Source: Gemmatimonadota bacterium (GTDB taxonomy: Bacteria; Gemmatimonadota; Gemmatimonadetes; Longimicrobiales; Gaopeijiaceae). From it: a DNA stretch of 7,377 nucleotides. Both the position numbers and the translations under genes were made by a program. Below the pieces are notes generated by a model that worked only from the letters and a program-made list of their open reading frames with translations, made no database searches and was not told where the DNA came from. How positions within the stretch are numbered: the first letter of the stretch is position 1; each line of letters opens with the position of its first letter. The DNA lies in NCBI GenBank assembly GCA_016209995.1, contig JACQVC010000112.1, positions 1 to 7,377 on the forward strand, in the 5' to 3' direction. Shown here piece by piece: positions 5,528 to 7,377 of the stretch.

Positions 5528-6449
5528 GTCCACAGCACGGGCCGCGGTCGAGCTGCGCGACGTGTCCGCGGCCTACCGTCATTTCGTCCGGCGCCGCGTT
5601 GCGCTCGAAGCCGTTACCATTAGCGCGCCGCCCGGTCAGGTCACCGCGCTGGTCGGGCCGAACGGGTCGGGAAAGACCACGCTGCTGCGCCTGGTTCTCG
5701 GCTTTCTCCGGCCGACTGCCGGGGTCGTGCGGGTCTGCGGCATGGCGCCGCACGAGTACCGCCGCCGCCACGGGATGGCCTATCTCCCCGAGGAGGTCCA
5801 GGTCCCGGGCGGCTGGAACGTGCGCGCGTTCTTCGAGCGCGGGGCCGAGCTGGCGGGGATCGACGCGGAAGGCCGTGACGCAGCCGTACGTCTGGCATGG
5901 GACCGCAGCGGCCTGGATGACCGATCCCTCGGCCGGTTGCGCTTGGGAACGTTGTCGAAGGGAACACAGCGCCGGGCGGTGCTCGCGTTTGCGCTCATCG
6001 GAGAGCCCGACGTCGTCGTCCTGGATGAGCCTTCCAGCGGACTGGACCCGGAAGCGCGCGCCGCCCTGAGGAGCCAGGTCACGCAGCTCGCGCACGCAGG
6101 GCGTACCGTGATCCTCTCGAGTCACGACCTGGCCGAGATCGAGCGAGTGGCGGATCGGATCATCGTGCTCGAGACCGGACGGGTCGTGCGAGTGATGGAT
6201 GGCTCGCGCCTGCGGTCCGCGGCGGTATTGCGCGTCACCATTCGGGGGCCGCAGAACGTGATCGCCTCGCTCGCGGCGAGTGGCCACATCCGCTCGGCGG
6301 TGGACGGCCGGTTCGATGTGACGGGCGTGGAGAGCTTCGACGAAGTGGCTCGCGCGGTCTACGAGGCGAACGGCAGTATCCTGAATGTAGAGCTCCTACC
6401 TGCGGGCGAGCTCGAGCGCGTCCTGTTCCAGCGTGACCGCGATGCCTGA
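5499..6449 (+). CDS. ABC transporter ATP-binding protein (ABC-2 type exporter)
   Basis: 316 residues; a cytoplasmic ATPase that would power the permease encoded next. Complete motif set: Walker A GPNGSGKTT (53-61), a Q-loop region YLPEEVQVPGGW (95-106) where Glu stands in the usual Gln position, signature LSKGTQRR (152-159) in place of LSGGQ as often seen in ABC-2 ATPases, Walker B DVVVLDEP (171-178), D-loop SSGLDP (179-184) and H-loop His209. Residues about 240-312 form the small C-terminal alpha/beta domain common in this branch (DUF4162-like). TTG is the likely start, preceded by GGAG. The gene overlaps the propeller gene by 29 bp and the permease gene by 17 bp, indicating translational coupling and a shared complex. 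The substrate cannot be inferred from the ATPase. Confidence 0.93.
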   Translation: MPSSDSRSTESTARAAVELRDVSAAYRHFVRRRVALEAVTISAPPGQVTALVGPNGSGKTTLLRLVLGFLRPTAGVVRVCGMAPHEYRRRHGMAYLPEEVQVPGGWNVRAFFERGAELAGIDAEGRDAAVRLAWDRSGLDDRSLGRLRLGTLSKGTQRRAVLAFALIGEPDVVVLDEPSSGLDPEARAALRSQVTQLAHAGRTVILSSHDLAEIERVADRIIVLETGRVVRVMDGSRLRSAAVLRVTIRGPQNVIASLAASGHIRSAVDGRFDVTGVESFDEVARAVYEANGSILNVELLPAGELERVLFQRDRDA

Positions 6450-7278
6450 TACGAATTCGCGCGAGGGCACCGCGCTCGCACGACGTGACGGTGAGATCCG
6501 CATGGGCGACGCCACCCGGTCGAGCTGGCTCGTGCATCTGCGGCCCGTAGCGTTTGGCCTGCGTCCCGCGCTGCACGCGCGCACTGGGGCTTTCCTCCTT
6601 CTGCTCGGCGGCGGACTCGCAGGATTGGCGATGAGCGCCCTCTCGCCGCCATCCGAGACGACCCAAGGGCTCTTTCTTTGGGTGCTTCTGCTGCTGTGCG
6701 GAGGCGCCGGAATCCTGTTCATGGAGGGCATCGTGTCCGGGGACCTCGAGACGGGTGTCGTTTTGCTCTGGCTGCAAAAGCCCGTGCGACCCGAGCTCTA
6801 CTATCTCAACCGGTATGTCGAGTCGCTCCTCGCCGCCCTGGTGGTCGTCCTGGCCGTGGCGAGTGCGGGCGTCGCACTGCTAGCCGCGCGGTCGGGGGCG
6901 CCGGTGTACTGGGTCTTGGCCCAGATCCCCAGCCTGCTCCTGATTACGGTTGTCTACGGGAGTATGACCTTCGCGTTCTCCGCGTGGGGCGTGCGGCGAG
7001 ACGGGACCCTACCTGTAGCCCTCACGTTGTTCGCGACAGTCCCGGCGGGCCTCTATGCCATGCAGCCCGATCGGTTCGGCACATTGTGGCGAATCTTGGA
7101 GCCGATCCTTCCCCCATTTCGCCCGCTGTACGGCTTGGCCGAGTACCTCTCGGGCCATGCCTCGCCGGATCTGACGCTCCATCTGGTGTGGATCGCCGCC
7201 TACTGCGCGGCGTGGATTGTGGCGGGCGTACTGGGCGTGCGCTGGACGACCCGCTCACCGTTCGGAGCGCGAGCCTGA
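6433..7278 (+). CDS. ABC-2 type transporter permease
   Basis: 281 residues with about six membrane segments (52-70, 79-98, 131-151, 158-183, 192-210, 249-269) and a polar N-terminal tail. After the second segment comes GDLETGVVLLWLQKPVRPELYY (103-124), the cytoplasmic coupling stretch typical of ABC-2 permeases, where a 'loss of position along the membrane' helix contacts the ATPase. With one ATPase and one permease gene, a homodimer of each is expected. The start is uncertain: GTG 6433 (used here) and ATG 6442 both overlap the ATPase gene without a clear ribosome site, while ATG 6502 has GGTGAG 6 nt upstream and would give 258 residues. Substrate unknown; no periplasmic adaptor gene is present unless the propeller protein fills that place. 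Confidence 0.88.
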   Translation: MTAMPDTNSREGTALARRDGEIRMGDATRSSWLVHLRPVAFGLRPALHARTGAFLLLLGGGLAGLAMSALSPPSETTQGLFLWVLLLLCGGAGILFMEGIVSGDLETGVVLLWLQKPVRPELYYLNRYVESLLAALVVVLAVASAGVALLAARSGAPVYWVLAQIPSLLLITVVYGSMTFAFSAWGVRRDGTLPVALTLFATVPAGLYAMQPDRFGTLWRILEPILPPFRPLYGLAEYLSGHASPDLTLHLVWIAAYCAAWIVAGVLGVRWTTRSPFGARA

Positions 7279-7323
7279 GCCGAAAAGCACTTTGAAATAC
7301 TAATCCTCCGTGTTTCTCCGCGT
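7279..7323. other. Downstream spacer with spaced CTCC units
   Basis: Forty-five bases between the permease stop and the right repeat. They open with a relatively AT-rich stretch (about 7283-7304). CTCCG/CTCC units start at 7306, 7316 and 7324, running into the right repeat. I recall similar CTCCGTG/CTCCGCG strings in intergenic DNA of several soil bacteria, but cannot verify this here. No terminator hairpin is seen. Confidence 0.4.
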
Positions 7324-7377
7324 CTCCCTACCCCACGCAACGTTTCGTTAGCTCCCACACCACCTCCGTCCTCCCCC
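7324..7377 (-). repeat. Right copy of the 54-bp inverted repeat, at the window end
   Basis: Reverse complement of 4339-4392 with one mismatch (4373 C versus A). The window ends on the five Cs that correspond to the outer G-run of the left copy, so the true outer boundary is not visible. On the minus strand this copy also presents GGAGG and GTG (7358-7356), but that frame continues only about 52 codons into the end of the permease gene and shows no recognisable product. Confidence 0.92.

Larger units (their letters stand above)
4339..7377. other. Three-gene cassette bounded by 54-bp inverted repeats
   Basis: A 3,039-bp segment whose two ends are inverted copies of one 54-bp sequence and which contains exactly one operon: propeller, ABC ATPase, permease. 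There is no transposase or recombinase inside. Target duplications cannot be tested because the window ends at the last base of the right repeat. It could be a non-autonomous mobile unit, an invertible segment, or a chance bracket by two members of a dispersed repeat family; the third degenerate copy at 4280-4296 favours the last. Confidence 0.35.

Noticed and set aside
4307..5533. Long minus-strand open frame (408 codons) antisense to the propeller gene
   Set aside because: Its translation is His/Arg/Gln-rich with no domain pattern; the plus strand carries the propeller motif, membrane anchor, ribosome site and overlaps with the ABC genes.
7324..7358. Small minus-strand gene starting at the GTG of the right repeat
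   Set aside because: Only about 52 codons, running antisense into the permease gene with no recognisable product.

Overview
The window is GC-rich, densely coded bacterial DNA. A DEAD-box-like protein with a DbpA-type RNA-binding tail, a 6-bladed-propeller-like protein of the GxGPGE type and short secreted proteins of unknown family together suggest an environmental Gemmatimonadota-like organism. This placement is inferred from gene style; no rRNA or other phylogenetic marker is present.

Layout. (1) 1-758, minus: N-terminal half of a sodium:alanine/glycine symporter (AGCS family), cut by the window edge. (2) 935-2506, plus: an intact 523-residue DEAD-box-like protein whose ATPase motifs are all degenerate, while its Q-motif and C-terminal DbpA-type RNA-binding domain remain recognisable. 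It is divergent from the symporter. (3) 2507-2638: two GC-rich hairpins between convergent genes. (4) 2686-2970, minus: an HU-type nucleoid protein with a strong ribosome site and a plausible promoter. (5) 3307-3507, minus: a 66-residue two-helix membrane protein. (6) 3877-4221, plus: a 114-residue secreted protein with six cysteines. (7) 4358-7278, plus: three overlapping genes encoding a membrane-anchored propeller-like protein, an ABC ATPase and an ABC-2 type permease.

The most unusual feature surrounds region 7. A 54-bp sequence at 4339-4392 recurs in inverted orientation at 7324-7377, the last 54 bases of the window, with one mismatch. The pair brackets exactly the three-gene operon. The left copy also supplies the Shine-Dalgarno sequence, GTG start and first codons of the propeller gene. 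A degenerate third copy (4280-4296) and a G-quadruplex-capable purine tract (4315-4343) lie just outside the left copy. This could be a mobile or invertible cassette, or two members of a dispersed intergenic repeat family; the third copy favours the latter.

Functionally, 1-3507 reads as housekeeping or general accessory genes: amino-acid uptake, an RNA-binding pseudo-helicase, nucleoid structure and a small membrane protein. The right half may be a small export or envelope system: a secreted Cys-rich protein, a propeller predicted to face the periplasm, and an ABC-2 exporter. The substrate cannot be read from the sequence.
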